DNA from: Pigoraptor chileana
Lineage: Eukaryota; Opisthokonta; Filasterea
Assembly (NCBI GenBank): GCA_943704495.1
Contig: CALSCR010003787.1
Location: forward strand, 783 to 23,409
Direction of reading: 5' to 3'
DNA length: 22,627 nt
Of this stretch, positions 1-12,900 are shown piece by piece. The translations under genes were made by a program, and so were the position numbers. The first letter of the stretch is position 1, and each line of letters opens with the position of its first letter. Under the pieces are notes generated by a model that saw only the letters and a list, made by a program, of their open reading frames with translations, was not told where the DNA came from and ran no database searches.

Positions 1-109
1 GGGGGGGATGGGAATGATGCCCCGATAAAAACAACACGCATGCGTACCTCGCACATGGACACGTGCTCAACAACGCGTGACAGGCATAATACAACATTAC
101 GTGGCTCAC

Positions 110-1082
110 TTTTCAATTATTGAGTAGCTGTTTCCGGTGAATTTCTCTCCCATTTTTCGGAGAAGCAAATATATATCGGCCTTGGTCATGTGCGTGCGAC
201 CCACAACAACATTGGACCTGAATGTCACAATGCAAAAAATCGCAAGCACGGGATCGAAACAACCCCAACATGCGGAGAGGTTATGGATATCCGCATGTAT
301 GGAATTGTGTGCGTCGGACATCCACATCTAACTGTGGGAATGGTCCCCACCAAAGGAACATGCACATCGTACAATGTCACGCATCCAGATGCAGCATATT
401 CAACGGAATTCTAACCTGAATGGGGCCCATGATTCTGCGTCACGTGGATCAGTAAGGTATATTCCACTGGAGCTTGTCTTGTGAAAGCCATACGCAAACT
501 CTGGAATTTCAAATGGCAAATCAAAGTCAGTACCACATACGCTCATATGTAAATATGTGTGAATGTTTGTGAATATGTATGTCGACATGTGTATATGCTC
601 TTCATACACACATATGCACATGTCTACATTGATATTGTGTGCAAGCAGTAGGTTATTCAGCACATTTCGCAACTACATATAATAGAATAGGAGCAGCAAC
701 AACAGCAGTTCGGCCCACAAGCACAAGTCATCCGCACCCTCTCCATGGACGACCACGCCTGTGTGGAATGCGCCCAGGCCCACTGGCACGAGATACTTGT
801 TCGCTGAGATCTATTTTCACACAAACCATAGGAGGAACGAGTGTAAGCAACGCACCGCTTCAAGCACACATGCACACATGCACTCCACAATCAATACCAA
901 CAGCCACACAAGCACCTCTCCATAACAATACACCTACCCACCAAGTCGTAAATGTTGACAGACACTTCAAAGCCCTCAAATTCGACGACGCCACTTCCAA
1001 ACGCGTCGGCGCCATCAAGAAGCGGGCGGCTGATATCAGTGGGATCGCCTTCCTCTGCGGAAGCACTGCTTGCCTGGCCCAT
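110..1082 (-). CDS. PPPDE (DeSI-type) deSUMOylating/deubiquitinating isopeptidase, 5' part only
   Basis: Four exons read on the minus strand: 1082-942, 810-738, 500-416 and 217-110 (135 codons plus 2 nt). Intron phases are 0, 1, 2 and 2, all consistent. The spliced product contains the family signatures VNIYDL, then GLGAFHTGVVVHGEEFAYG with the catalytic His at about residue 63, then VVVGRTHMT and GEKFTGNSYSIIE. In the family the next residues are K/N-C-N-H-F carrying the catalytic Cys; here a donor GTGAGC at 109 interrupts exactly before that motif, so the Cys exon lies off the left edge. The start is the ATG at 1082, with a good context (A at -3, G at +4) and an in-frame stop shortly upstream. 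PPPDE enzymes (Peptidase C97; DESI1/DESI2 in human) are cysteine peptidases that remove SUMO or ubiquitin. The layout VYD-L-x(9)-GLG resembles the DESI2/plant branch more than DESI1. The N-terminus MGQASSA fits a myristoylation signal. It shares its upstream region with CFAP54. Confidence 0.92.
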
Positions 1083-1266
1083 GTTCAGTGGCCAAAAGTG
1101 CCCATCCCTGTCTCAGCTTGCCCCAATTACAGGCGGATGCTCTTTATGACAGTGTGACTTTGACGGGGAGCATCAGTACAATTTATGTTTTGCTACAAGC
1201 AATGTGATGTCTTCGACAGTCTAGAGACAATGACAGTGTTTGAGACTAAAAGACAAGTTTGCTGAC

Positions 1267-1292
1267 ATATATATATATAATATATATATATA
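1267..1292. repeat. (AT)n microsatellite
   Basis: An almost pure alternating TA tract with one phase slip, in the middle of the divergent intergenic region. It is self-complementary and could be mistaken for TATA boxes, but it lies more than 500 bp from the CFAP54 start and about 190 bp from the PPPDE start. Confidence 0.95.
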
Positions 1293-1456
1293 TTTTTGGC
1301 TGAAAGTTTGTCGATTGACGTATGATTCTGTGTGAATCCGCGCCGTAAATTTGTGTGACTAATCTGAATGAATGTCCGGATTATGCACAAATTAACCTCA
1401 TTCTCGGCTAGTTTGAGTGTTCAAATTAAGCGAGATCTCGATACATTTGTTCAATG

Positions 1457-1466
1457 GTTGCCATGG
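1457..1466 (+). promoter_or_regulatory. X-box-like half-site (RFX motif), upstream of CFAP54
   Basis: The ten bases GTTGCCATGG match the left half and spacer of the RFX X-box, whose consensus is GTNRCC, 0-3 bases, RGYAAC. The right half-site (GGTCTT) has three mismatches to RGYAAC. It sits about 350 bp upstream of the CFAP54 ATG. RFX factors control ciliary genes in animals and some of their relatives, so the position is suggestive, but only one half is good. Confidence 0.3.
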
Positions 1467-1814
1467 TCTTGCTCAGCCGGAATTTTTCGCCCGCGGTTGT
1501 CTTTCAGTAGTGTGACTGAATCACGAATCAAACAGATTTCGTTTGTTGACTTTTTGTGTTCGATGAACACAGGTCGGAGAGAGGAGTATAGTATGACCTC
1601 TTAGAGCCTCAGATAATGAGGCTTTGTATGAGCTCGATACCACTACGCTAGGACAATCAATTGTGTGCTCTCCATCACAAACCAAATTCAAACAATCAAT
1701 CGGAGCATATCGTATTGGGCATATTTAAGGACAAAACAACCCAATTTGAGGCCTGGTGTCGCCTCGACGGGCACGTCGTCGAAAAAACCCAGCGTCATCA
1801 CATAACGAACAAAA

Positions 1815-3884
1815 ATGGATGTCGCGCGTGCCGTTGATGCGAACGTTGGTGGTGCAACAGCTGGTGTGACGGGGGGTACTGGGAATTCGACCGCGCAGCC
1901 GTTCAATAATGCCAACTCAAAGGCAGTCGCCGCCCTTGCCGCCACGCTGGGCATCCCCGCAACGGCGCTCAATACGCCTGTCGTGACGGCGTTTGAGCAG
2001 GAACTCGGTCGCTTGCTGAGATGGCTTCGCACGGACAAAGGTGTGTGTGTGTGCGTTTTCCTTGGGATGCGACCGTGGTTCAATGACGCTTGGTTGTGGT
2101 CTGGATCGTTTCTTTGGAGGTGGAATTTCTGCATACATGCATGCTTGATTTCGGTTCTGGTAACTGTTGGTTGGATGATTGGTTGCAGATGCAGATCAAG
2201 CTTGGTTTCACAACATTCTGAGTATTCGCCAATTTCAACAATCGCAATGTGCAGATACCACAAAGAAGGGTCGCGAGGTTAAGATGAAGGCGGAAGTTAA
2301 AAAAGAGGAGGCAGATACGAAGAATGCTGGAGATGGAGCAGACAACCTTGGTCCACTGCCGGGGAAGGATGAAAATGGCAAGAACCGCAGGTGGGTTTAA
2401 TTGATCTGAGAGTGTTCCTTCGCATCGACCTTCGAGGAGACGAGTGCATCGAATTTTGTGTGTGTGTGGTGTTTTCCTGAGTTTATTTGTGGGGAGATCC
2501 GCGTGGGGCGTGCCAATGCTTTGCAGCTATATCCCTTTTGTGAACCGATTTCCTTGCTCATATACGTGTGTTTATGGACTGCAGCTGGTTTGCGGGCCAA
2601 CTGTGCGAGATTTGGAGCAAGTACCAGTCCCGTCTTCATCCCGTGTACTTTTACCACAAGCTCATCTCAACTGGCGACTATCTCTTCCGTCAGAAGGTGG
2701 GGAGAACGTTGTGTCGGCGCTAAAAACAATTGCTTCGTTTTACACGGCTGCGATTTTGGGGCAGTTTTTGCTTACAGATGATCCTTCTCGTCAATGTCAC
2801 TGTTGATCGGGCGACTTTTCAATTGACAAGCCTTTTGCTTTGCTTGCTCGCACATGCTCTGGATGGGGTATTGCTTCAATTCCTTATTACGTGTGCTTTT
2901 GTGTGATCATGTTGGGTGGCGCAGGAGTATGAAACGGCGCAGCGCCATTGCTACGGTCGCTACCTGGACAGGTTCCGACATGGGGACGAGGTGTTTTCCC
3001 TCGCCAATGTCAGCCACTACTTTAAGGAGACGGGCGCTGCTGTGACTGTGCTGACGGTGCGTTGAAGACGTGTGTGCGGGGGTGTGTGTGTGTGGGGGGG
3101 GGGGCTTGTTCGAGTCCAGTGTGGTGCCGCATGGACGCCACATGGACAACACAAGAGCGCTCGAGATATCTTGTGTTTCGGTGTTTCGTAACGTCTTCTC
3201 TGCTGATCTCGAATATTCATTCCTTTTGGTTTGATCCAACAGCTGCGGGCCATCTACAGTGACTCCATGTGCCGCTTCCACATGGTGTCGCAGGTCGATC
3301 CCAAACTGCAGGTGTGTGCGACAAATACCGTTGATGCAGTGTGCGTTTTGTGTACTTGTGTTGTGTTTGTGTACGTTTGTTCCCATTGCAATGTGCCCCC
3401 CTTTTCTTGCATTTTTTGTGCCACACCATTTCCGTTAGTACAATCTCTTACATACTGCCCTGTACATATATATGGACAACAACAACCGCACAACTGCCAG
3501 AGTGCGCGAACACGAGCAGTCGTCTTTGACTTGCTGCGACGGATTAGGGCGGCGATGCAGGTCGCCATACCAATGGAGCACCTGTCGTGGCTAGTCTACA
3601 ACGGTACGTGTGCGGAATTATGGATGAATGCAAATGCGTGAATTTTCGCTTTCTAAATGATGCTTTTTGTCGTGGATTTGTGAGAACTACTGAAAACAAA
3701 TGCCGTATCTGTTGTTGTGTCCCTGCCTCTCCTCGTAGCATTTCCACTTATTATTAATCACAACAATGTTATTTATGTAGGCACGATCAACATTTACGTG
3801 TTGTGTCGACCACTCATGACGGTTGGCCTCTGCGGGCAGGTGCGTGGAAGCGTGTGCGCTGAATTGCCGGCTTCATACGAATAG

Positions 3885-3937
<53 letters not shown>

Positions 3938-6900
3938 CCACACACACGCGCGCGCATGGACTCATATTCACTCACATATACGTAATGTGACAATGATTTT
4001 GACTGCCAATGTAACAATTATATTGACTGTCTCTGTATTCACGTCCATCTTGCGCACTTTGACAGGTTGTTGAGTTTCTGCTGTGGGCGTCGCTATGCAT
4101 GGAAAGCGTCATTCCTCTTGTGACCATCAAGTACCTCAAGTGGCGAGTGCAGCTGTACATCGCCGTCTGCCAGTGCTACTTTGAAATTCGCGCGGGAGAC
4201 CACGCTGAGGTATGTTGCAACCCGCACAGTTGCCCCCTCCCACACTCACATACACACACTCGCACACGTATATATGTATATAGGTTTTGTTTTTTGAGTG
4301 CAGCATAGTGGGCACCAACTGCCACAGGTCCATTTTTGCCTCAATGGCAAATCGACTTCCCCGTTATTGTCCTCCTTCTCTTGCCTTACGCATACCCTTT
4401 CAAACGCTCAAACGCTCTACGAATGCATTTTTCTGCAGGCATTTGCACGCCGTGCATTGGAAAAGATACGCGAATTAGAGACGCTGGAGGGAATGGAGGG
4501 CCAGCACTCCACGGTGCCAGGCGCGCGCATTGCATTCCAGGAGTCACGTGCAAAGCTGAATATCATGGTATTCCGTAAGGCCATATTCAAGGAGCGGGAT
4601 CCTCCGACACTCGGCTTCAGGTGTGTTGTCTGCGTGGCATTCTTGGTGTGTGTTTTGCTGTTGTTGTTGTTGGTTGTTTTTTTATTTTTATTTTTGCTCT
4701 CGCCGTGTGGAGGTGTTGTTGTATTAACACTCTTGAATACTTTTGATCTGCATTGGCCTGTCTTTGGGATTTGTGCGGCCGAATAAGAGCTACTGCACTC
4801 TCGCTTTTGCTCTTACTCCAAAAAAAACTCACAATATATGCCCTCTTCTTCGTCGCAATTCCGTCTCCCCCTTCTCTCCTTCGCGATACAGATACCGAGA
4901 GGTCGAGCCCGGCTCTGCATACACAAATCAGATCGAAAGCTTACTAACAGATCTCTTCGAGGAGCGTCAGTGGATGGTGCGTGGTATGGTGGAGGCCATG
5001 GGCGACGTCCAGGCACGCATCGGCTTGAAGAGCTGGGGCACTGGCATTACGACCGACGCCGATGTTTTCGATCCGATCCCCCACGTGTTTACGAGCTGCA
5101 TGCGTGTGATGGGAATGCGAACAAAGGCACAGTTGATACAGGGATACCTTGACATTATGCAGAAGCAAATGTCGCAGCAGCAGCAGCAGGAACAGCGCAT
5201 GCTTGTGGCGTCGTTCAACAGGCAGACATCCATCGCCAGCATGCAAGTGCCGCACAACACGAGCAAGAATGCGAGCATTTTCGACGTCCGCCAGAACCAA
5301 AACCGTAACAGCCAGTTTGCAGGGGCATACCTCAATGCCGACGTCAACCTGCTCTCCACGGAGACGAATCCTCTCAACGACAAACCCGATTGGATTGACG
5401 AGTTTCCGATTCCGTTGCTTTTCCGATTTGCGACGTATGCGTTTCAGTATGAGCAGTCGGACTGCTTTCTCACAGTGGCTCCCTTGCTCACCGCTCGCCT
5501 CGAGCGTCGCCGGGATAGCACATCGCCCCCCATGATCGCAGCGCTTCGTATCATGCAGGCCGTTCGTGCACTCGAACCGTGGAAGAATCCGCCCGCGGTT
5601 GTGCAGCCGCTGCAGCCTCCACCTCCGCCAGCAAATGCACGCAACAACGCCAACTATGCTACAATTGTCGGCGTGTGCGAGAACAGCCCCATACAAAAGG
5701 CGGCGATGGAGACGGTTGCGGCCGCATCGAGACGGGATCGAGAGCTTCGAAATCGACTTGCCACTGAAGCGAAACTTGCCGAGGAAGAGCTGCGAGGCTT
5801 CACGTGGTCGCGGTCGTCGCCCGGGGGCATTGCTGTCGAGCGGATTGCCCCGGATGCGCAGGTGTTGGAGCTTTGCAATACACTCCGCGCAGTGTCGTTG
5901 TCGCCGCACAACGGCGTGTTTGAAAAGTGTCCAGACCTTGTCCTCGACGCCGTGCGCCTAGCCTGGCGAAAGCTGAGGCCACTCGTCGCTCGCGTGAGTG
6001 GACCCGTCGATACGACCATGCCCTGTGCACTCCCGGATGCATATGAGCCTGTGATTGAGCCACTGCAGACGGTTTACCACGTGATCTCTCAGTTGGGAGT
6101 GCAGCGCTTTGACCCAATGCTCTCTGCCGAGGTTGGGTTCCGCCTGGCCCTCCTGCTCGAGGGGCAGAATAAGCTGACAGATGCGACCCGGATGTTGCGG
6201 GCGGTGTTCAAGGACACAGCCAAGTACCTCGAGATTGTCAGCCTGGATGCCACGAGGCAGCTGCACGTGACTGCGGATCCACAGTCTCACTCTGCGCTTG
6301 CGTCGTTGGCGAGTGCCCAGCTGATGCAACAGTCGGGTGTGTCGTCTGTGCAGGCCATGAAGGATGTACGCGCGCCTCTTTTGCCTGTGACGGACAGGGC
6401 GTTGCACACGCTGCATGTCGACATTCTCTCTGCCCTGTTTCGCATTGAGCTGCGTGTGACGGAACGCAGGGACGATGAGAAGGAACGACTTGCCCATGCA
6501 GCTCTCGAGGGCAAGAAGCCACGGAAGGACGCAACTGCGCCACAATCCAGCTCGTCCAAGAAGAAGACGCTGGATAAAGTGCTTTCGTCCGAGTGCAGGA
6601 GGAATCCCCAGTGGCGCGCTGTGCTCCTCATCGAGACAGCCGCTTCTATGCGTGTCACGTCCAACGCGGCAATCGCAGAGCAAGCACGGCTCCTCTCTGA
6701 AGCCAGCACTGCGATTACGCAGGCACACAGGCGCGAGGAGAAGCACTTTGCCGTCTGCCAAAAACTCAACTCGTACGCGTCTGACAAGACGCCCCCGCCG
6801 CCCATCGTAGTTGCCAGGGGACCCACGTGGGTCGTGCTCAAGACGCAGAGGTTTGTGCCGGAGGGCACCACTCCTGGTCACGTGCACACATACCGAGTGT

Positions 6901-9900
6901 TTGGCAAGTGCGCCGCCGGGACATCGGGGTCGACGAAGGTGTCGATCATTGATTCGGGGCTTCCTGGAACGGGTGAGGAGGTGCCCGCCACACATGGGTG
7001 CGAATTTCGCATCACGGGACTGCTTCCGAACGAAAAGTACGTTTTTGCTCTTGCCGCGTACACCCCGGATGGCACGCTCGTCGGCGGGTCGATTGGAGCG
7101 ACGGGAAAGAGCGTTGTAACGGCATATCCGCTCCCAACGCTCGCACTCTGGGCGCACCTCTGTCGCGCCGCATACGGTGCACAGCAAAATTCCGTTGCCG
7201 AGTCTGCGGCGTCCATATTGTGGAATCACTTTGTGCTGCCTCGTGCAAACCCGCTGGGGGAGGCTGACCCTGTTGAGGGCGACGAGTATGCTGCGCAGCC
7301 AGAGCGGCTGAATTTGGAAAATCTGGCGGCGGCGGGAACGTCGATGATACGTAATTTCGCAGAGTCTGTTCTCGCGTGGGCAGATCTCACGATTGCCCAC
7401 AACGGGCTTTTTTGCATGCCGTTTGGCCCAAAGGTGGATGCGCGTGTGTCCCTGCAGAGGGACCGTCTTGTCGTGGCGAGGCGAGTCCTTGTGGCGATGG
7501 ACGTTGCGGGAACCTTGAACGACCACGAGCTCCTTGCACAGGCCGCCGTCCGCTGCTACGGCGTCCTTGCGCCCATCGTGCACGCGCGCATCGCGCCGCT
7601 GCCTGCGATCCGCATACTTGGTCGATGCCTTTGCGCGCTTTCAGAGCTTCCGATTGTTCTGTCGGCGCGTATTCAAAAGACGCTGACTGTGCCTGCACCC
7701 CCCGTGCCGCACGGCCCGAAGATTAACATTCCCGGGATCGCCGCGCACTACTTTGTGAATGAGAAGGCCAATGGTGGTGTCAGCGTTGGTGCTGCTGCCG
7801 CCCCGACCAACCCGAACATTGTTACGCTCATGGCACAGCCCACTGGTGGATTCGAACCCGACGGCACTGGAGTGAGTGCACGACTGCGTGACCTCTATGC
7901 CGGGCTGGTCTTCCACATTGCAGAGTCCCTCCGCGTCGCGGGGGAGCGTGCGGGTGCGACTCACGTGCTCGAATCGTGCGCCCGGTTCATTGCCTCTGAG
8001 ATTGTTTCCGCAAAAATGCGCGTCGAAGATCCTGCAGACGATGACGACCAGCCTGAAGACACACACACTAAGCACGGCGCCACGCAGGGGCAGTTTGGAC
8101 CGAAGACGAGTCCCCCGAAGCGGCCGCCAAGCACCTTGATTCTCGGCACTCCGGTGGCAGCCCCGCCGCCGTCAACACTTCCCTCTCTGCGGTTGTCACG
8201 GGCAACGCTGAGGTCGATGGCCGAGTTGACGAGCGTCGGATCGCTTGATCGTGTGAATTCTCGTGCACAGTTGTCTGGGAAGGACGCGACGAGTGTTAGT
8301 AACCGCCTTGTCCAGACTCAAGCCGCCGAGCTCCTCCGCATGCAGCAGCAGAACCCTGGAGGTGCAATACTTCTTGCGTCATCTGCAGGAACGGCGGATG
8401 GGCACGCCACTGTGACGCCGCACGGGACCATTCCCGGATTGGGTGCCATAGTGACTGTGCCGATACCTCCCGAGCTTCAGCCGTTGGAAGAGTACATTCA
8501 CGTTGTACTGCGCGAATCGACGCCCGTTCTTCCGCCCGATCTCACGGGCGACGGCGTTGTTCTCCTGCTCTCGTTTCTCTCGGCAACGCCCGCCGAGCAA
8601 GGATTCCTGGAAATCCAACGCTTCAAGAAGAATGCACGGTATGTCGAGTTCATCTGCCGCGTCGCCGAAAAGGGCCTTGTCGAGGGCAGGTCGGAGCAGG
8701 TTTCGCAGTGGTGCGAAGAGACGCTCGAGTGGGTCAAGCGACGCAACGAAGATGTGCTGAATCCCAACCTCCAGCCCGAAGACTCTGATGACGACATCCA
8801 GTCTGACGTGAGCCGAATGGTCCCCGGCGCACCTGGCGTGAAGAAACGCAAAGGTCCGGCATCGGACATGGCGCGCAAAGAGAGGAAGAAGGAGATCCGC
8901 AAGAAGGGAGTGGCTGCGAGACCCGCACGTCTGCGCATGGGCAATGGAGACAGTGTGACTGAGGACGCCTACCACACGGCCGTATCGGTGCTGCAGCAGG
9001 CCCTGCCGCTGTACTGGCGGGAGCACAGGTGTCGCAAGCGCCTGCGCGGAATACTCGCCCAGGAGCTCAAGTGGCATTCGCAACTCACCCTCGTGCACGG
9101 TATGTGCCTGCTCGACTCGCTCGTCAACAAATTGGAGAAGCGCGCCTTTGTCGACGCAATGCAGCAACTCCAACCTAATCAGCAGACCCACGCCAGCGGA
9201 AACGACGACTCTGCTGCTGGGGCAGGGACGGGCAGTGGCGCCGGCGGTGGCAGTGGCACGAGGCCCGCGTCTCGTCCCGGGACAGGGCACCACGGGCACT
9301 CGCAGCAGCAGCAGGAGGACCCCCAGGCCAGCCTGTTTACGCGCACAACCAACCCGCTCTCGATGGATTTTGAGTGGTTTTCGCTCGAGACAACGGGCGC
9401 GCTGTTTCGCGAGTGGAACGAGGCCATGACTGTCCGCCGTGTGCGCGCGCGCGGATCGCCCGACCAGTCAGATTACCGCCCCGAGAGGCATGACGACGAT
9501 CTTCTTCATATTCTCCTCCAGTTTTCCCGCGCCGCCGTCTTTGCCCTCCGCGTGCGGCGCCGCGTGCTCGTGCACAACGCATGCAGGCACCTCTTCAACT
9601 GCGCGCGCATATTTTCGTTGGGTCCCCTTGGGTCCTGTGCCTCTGAGAGCGGGTCGTCGTACCAGGCGCTGGCGTCTGTCGCGTGGCTGCCATTCTACGT
9701 CGCCACGGACGCGCTTCTTGACACAATGGCAATGGACGCCGAGCGCGTTGTCGAGGGGGGATCTTCGGGCCCTGGACCTGACCCGGAGCGGTGGGTGCGG
9801 TCGTTTGTGTTGCACACACTCGAGACTCTTCACGAAAACGGGCGGTGGCACAGGCTGGTGGACATTGGAACCCGCTACAACGACCTGACGGGGAACAAGT

Positions 9901-12900
9901 TCAGCGACGCCGTGATGCCGCTGCTGCTGCACGCACAGGCAAGCCTCAATCCGTCCCGCTCGCTCTCTGCGGGCGGGCAGATGGTGAAGCTCATCCACCA
10001 GGCTGCAGAGCACGGGAAGTCAAAGAGCTACAGTAGGGAGGCCATCTCCCGCAGTCGCTGCCTGCTCGTTCAGTACCTCGCGGGGCGCACAAATCCGTCT
10101 GGCGTCGCCGGAAAGGAATCCGGATCAAAGTCACTTGTCAGCACGCAGTCGCGCGCCGGGCGCTTCGGTGGCCGATCGGATGATGCGGCCTTCTTTGGAT
10201 TCGGGCAAGAGGATACGCGGGTCGACAAAGAGGATCCTGCCGAGCGTGCAGCGCGGGAGGAGCTGACGAGCCGACTCGCTTCAATGGGCGCCGACCAGTA
10301 TCGCGGCGACGTTGAGCTTGCACCGCTCAGTGTAGAGGACGCGGGCGTTGTCATTCAAAGCTATGAGAGGACGATTGAGATGCTGCGGGTGAAGGCGGAG
10401 ACTCGACTGCTGTGGCAGGCGCAGAACGAGTGCGGCGACTTTGCGTTCCACTTGGGACGCCCGAAGACAGCGACGCGCTTGTGGATGGACGCCCTCGATA
10501 GTCTTCTTGGCGAGAAGATGGGGATATCGCGGTGGCGGGAGGTGTTTGTTCCCACTGGAGGTAAACCGTCGCTTGATGGCGGCGCACACCACCGGGCTGA
10601 GATAGAATGCCTCTTGCTTGCGCGGTGCGGCGTCCGCGGTTGTCTCAGTGCGGGCATTTTGGCAAGCAAGATTGCCAAGTATGGCAATGCTGGCGATCTG
10701 CAGGCCCGATATGAGGGGCACGTGTTTGCAGGATTCCTTTTTGGAGCCGTCTTCAAGGGGTCGCTGCCCCATCCGACGCACGCCGTTGACTTTGCGACGT
10801 ATGTGCCGGACGAGCTGTTCCCGGGAGTCGACATTTTTGCCGACAGGTGAGGCGCCTATGAAAGTGGTTGCGTGTCTTGCTTTCTTTGTTTATGTATTCA
10901 TTTGTATTTGTGAGAATTCAGAGGTATCACACGAGTTCATTATTGCTTCGTGCGTCTCACTCGTGGGTCTCGCAAACAACCCCAAACACTTTCCATTCTG
11001 CTCACATGTTTGACTGCAATTTTACAGGTTCGAGTGCAGTCCCCAAGTCCTTCTCGACGGCCTCGAATCAACGGCCGCGGAGCTCATCCGCAATGGCCAC
11101 TACATGGAGTCGCTCCCCCTCATTTCCCTCTACGAGCACGTCTCCGCCTTGCGATGCAGAGACATTTTCGGCACTGTCAACGCAAGGGTTCTCCGGATTG
11201 AAGCCCTCGCAAACCTCGACCTCTTCTCGGAGGCAGTGGCGACAATGGTGGACGTCTTGCAAGGAAAGAGCCTCCCCCGGGCGGGCATTCCACTCCAGCG
11301 CCTCAAGGTGACGGATGCGACCTTTGCATCGGAAACATCCGCGCATGCAGCGCCCGCAGCACCCCCTCCGATATCGCAACACATCATAGCACCTCCACAA
11401 CCGCCGATCCCGACATCGTCGCCTTCGATGGGACAGTCGACACAACAAGGAGGCGGCTCGTCTCTGGGTCCGGCACCGTCCATGTCGAACGTGGCTCAGG
11501 TGCCGCCGCCGCCGCCGCCGCCGCCAGTGCAGACTTCACAGGCCAGCCAGCAGCAAGCGGAGCCCACGTTTGGTCCGGATGCGTTCAGCAACGCACATGC
11601 TGTTGGCGACGACCGCAACGCCGAGGTTGTGGCGTATCTGTGCAGCAAGCGCATGTCGACCGCACTTGGCGTTCTGTACGGCCCGTATCTTGCAAGCCGC
11701 GTTCGGCTCGTACATGCAACGCTGCTGCACAAGCTGGCAGAGACGACTGCGGATTTGGAGAGAAAGAGCCGAAAGCCTCTGTTTCTCCCCGACGAAACGC
11801 AGAAGTCGGCGCCTGTCATGAAGCGCGCCGAGTCACGCGGCATGCTCAAGGCCGTCGGGCGCCGTATGTCGATGACGCTGCTGGCACTCAAGGCAAACAA
11901 GTCGCACATTGAGCTTCCGGGGTCGTCGCTTTTGCTTGCGCAGCAGAACATGTCGCAGGTCAATTTGCTCGCCCGCCCAGAGTCCCCCCGCAACTCACTT
12001 GCAATGGTTCCTGCCACCCCGGACGTTTCCAAGACAGCCCCGGCGCTCCCTGTGGCCGCGCCTCCGCCGATTGCAGTCGACCCTGGCTCGTCACATGATC
12101 TGACCGCCGCCGATTTTTCCACATCGATCGGCGAGCACGTGCCTCCTCCTCCTCCTCCTCCTCCGCCACCGCAGCAAACTCAGACGCAGACGCTGCCTAC
12201 GCTGGGACCGACCACAAACACTCTCACTGCGGTGCCCTCTCTCACCGAGTCTGAAGGCGGCGATTCGTTTTCTCTTCAAGCGGGTCCGACTCTTTCAAAG
12301 CCACAGCTCGCGCGGCGAAAATCCACTGCACAGGCGCGTGGTCTGCAGCCTCCTGCAGCGTCTCAGCCGTCGCAGCCGGTTGTGCCCACTGGAAAGAAGA
12401 AAGAGGCTAAGACACAGCTACTGCAAGCGGCGGAGCAATTGCTCGTCGTTTTGTGCGCCGGCGTGCGTGATGCGGCAAGGGATCTCGAACTTGAACTGAG
12501 GTCGGAGCATGCTGGCGCAGACGGCGTGGGGGCGGGGGCGGGGGCGTCTGGTGACCACGGGGACAAGGGATCGAATAGCCACCTGCCGGGATCGGAGACC
12601 AAGCCACCGCAGCCGCAGTTTGCGATGCCGGGGCTTCCGTCTCCCATCATTCTGTCGCGCATGTCTCTTTTGGATCTCGACACTTTGTGCCACGCGCAGG
12701 CTCTCCTTGCCGACATTGCGGGTACCAGGCAGGAGTCCGGACTGGCTGTCCAGATATGCATCTCGATCATGTCGATATTGAAGGAAGCTCAGGCCCGCCT
12801 ACGCAGCATGAGCAGGCCTGAGAAGGACAAGGAGGATGCCTCCGAGACGAGGAGGGAGCGGTCTGCCTCGGCTGGAGACTCCGCCGCAAAGGCAAGCAGG

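Larger units (their letters stand above)
1083..1814. promoter_or_regulatory. Divergent intergenic region between the PPPDE gene and CFAP54
   Basis: This 732-bp interval lies between two start codons pointing away from each other, so it should hold both promoters and both 5' UTRs. I see an (AT)n tract at 1267-1292, a small hairpin at 1605-1623 and an RFX X-box-like half-site at 1457-1466. No open reading frame here resembles a protein, and no clear TATA box stands at a convincing distance from either ATG. Assignment as a promoter is an inference from gene orientation. Confidence 0.5.

Noticed and set aside
639-1157. 172-codon plus-strand open frame
   Set aside because: It is antisense to PPPDE exons 1 and 2 and crosses an intron. 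The minus strand gives conserved family motifs in the same place.
4743-4891. 5' extension of the long frame before CFAP54 exon 10
   Set aside because: This part lies in intron 9. The frame joins exon 9 at the ACAG acceptor ending at 4891, with correct phase and conserved sequence on both sides.
5958-7583. 541-codon open frame on the minus strand, plus similar antisense frames at 4944-5909, 8379-9299 and 9468-10013
   Set aside because: They lie opposite conserved CFAP54 coding sequence. G/C-rich third positions keep antisense frames open by chance, and their translations are Arg-rich and resemble no family.
7849-7859. Minus-strand match to the tRNA B box GGTTCGAATCC
   Set aside because: The flanking bases do not form a T stem, no A box or cloverleaf is present, and the bases encode conserved-frame CFAP54 sequence (GGFEPDG).
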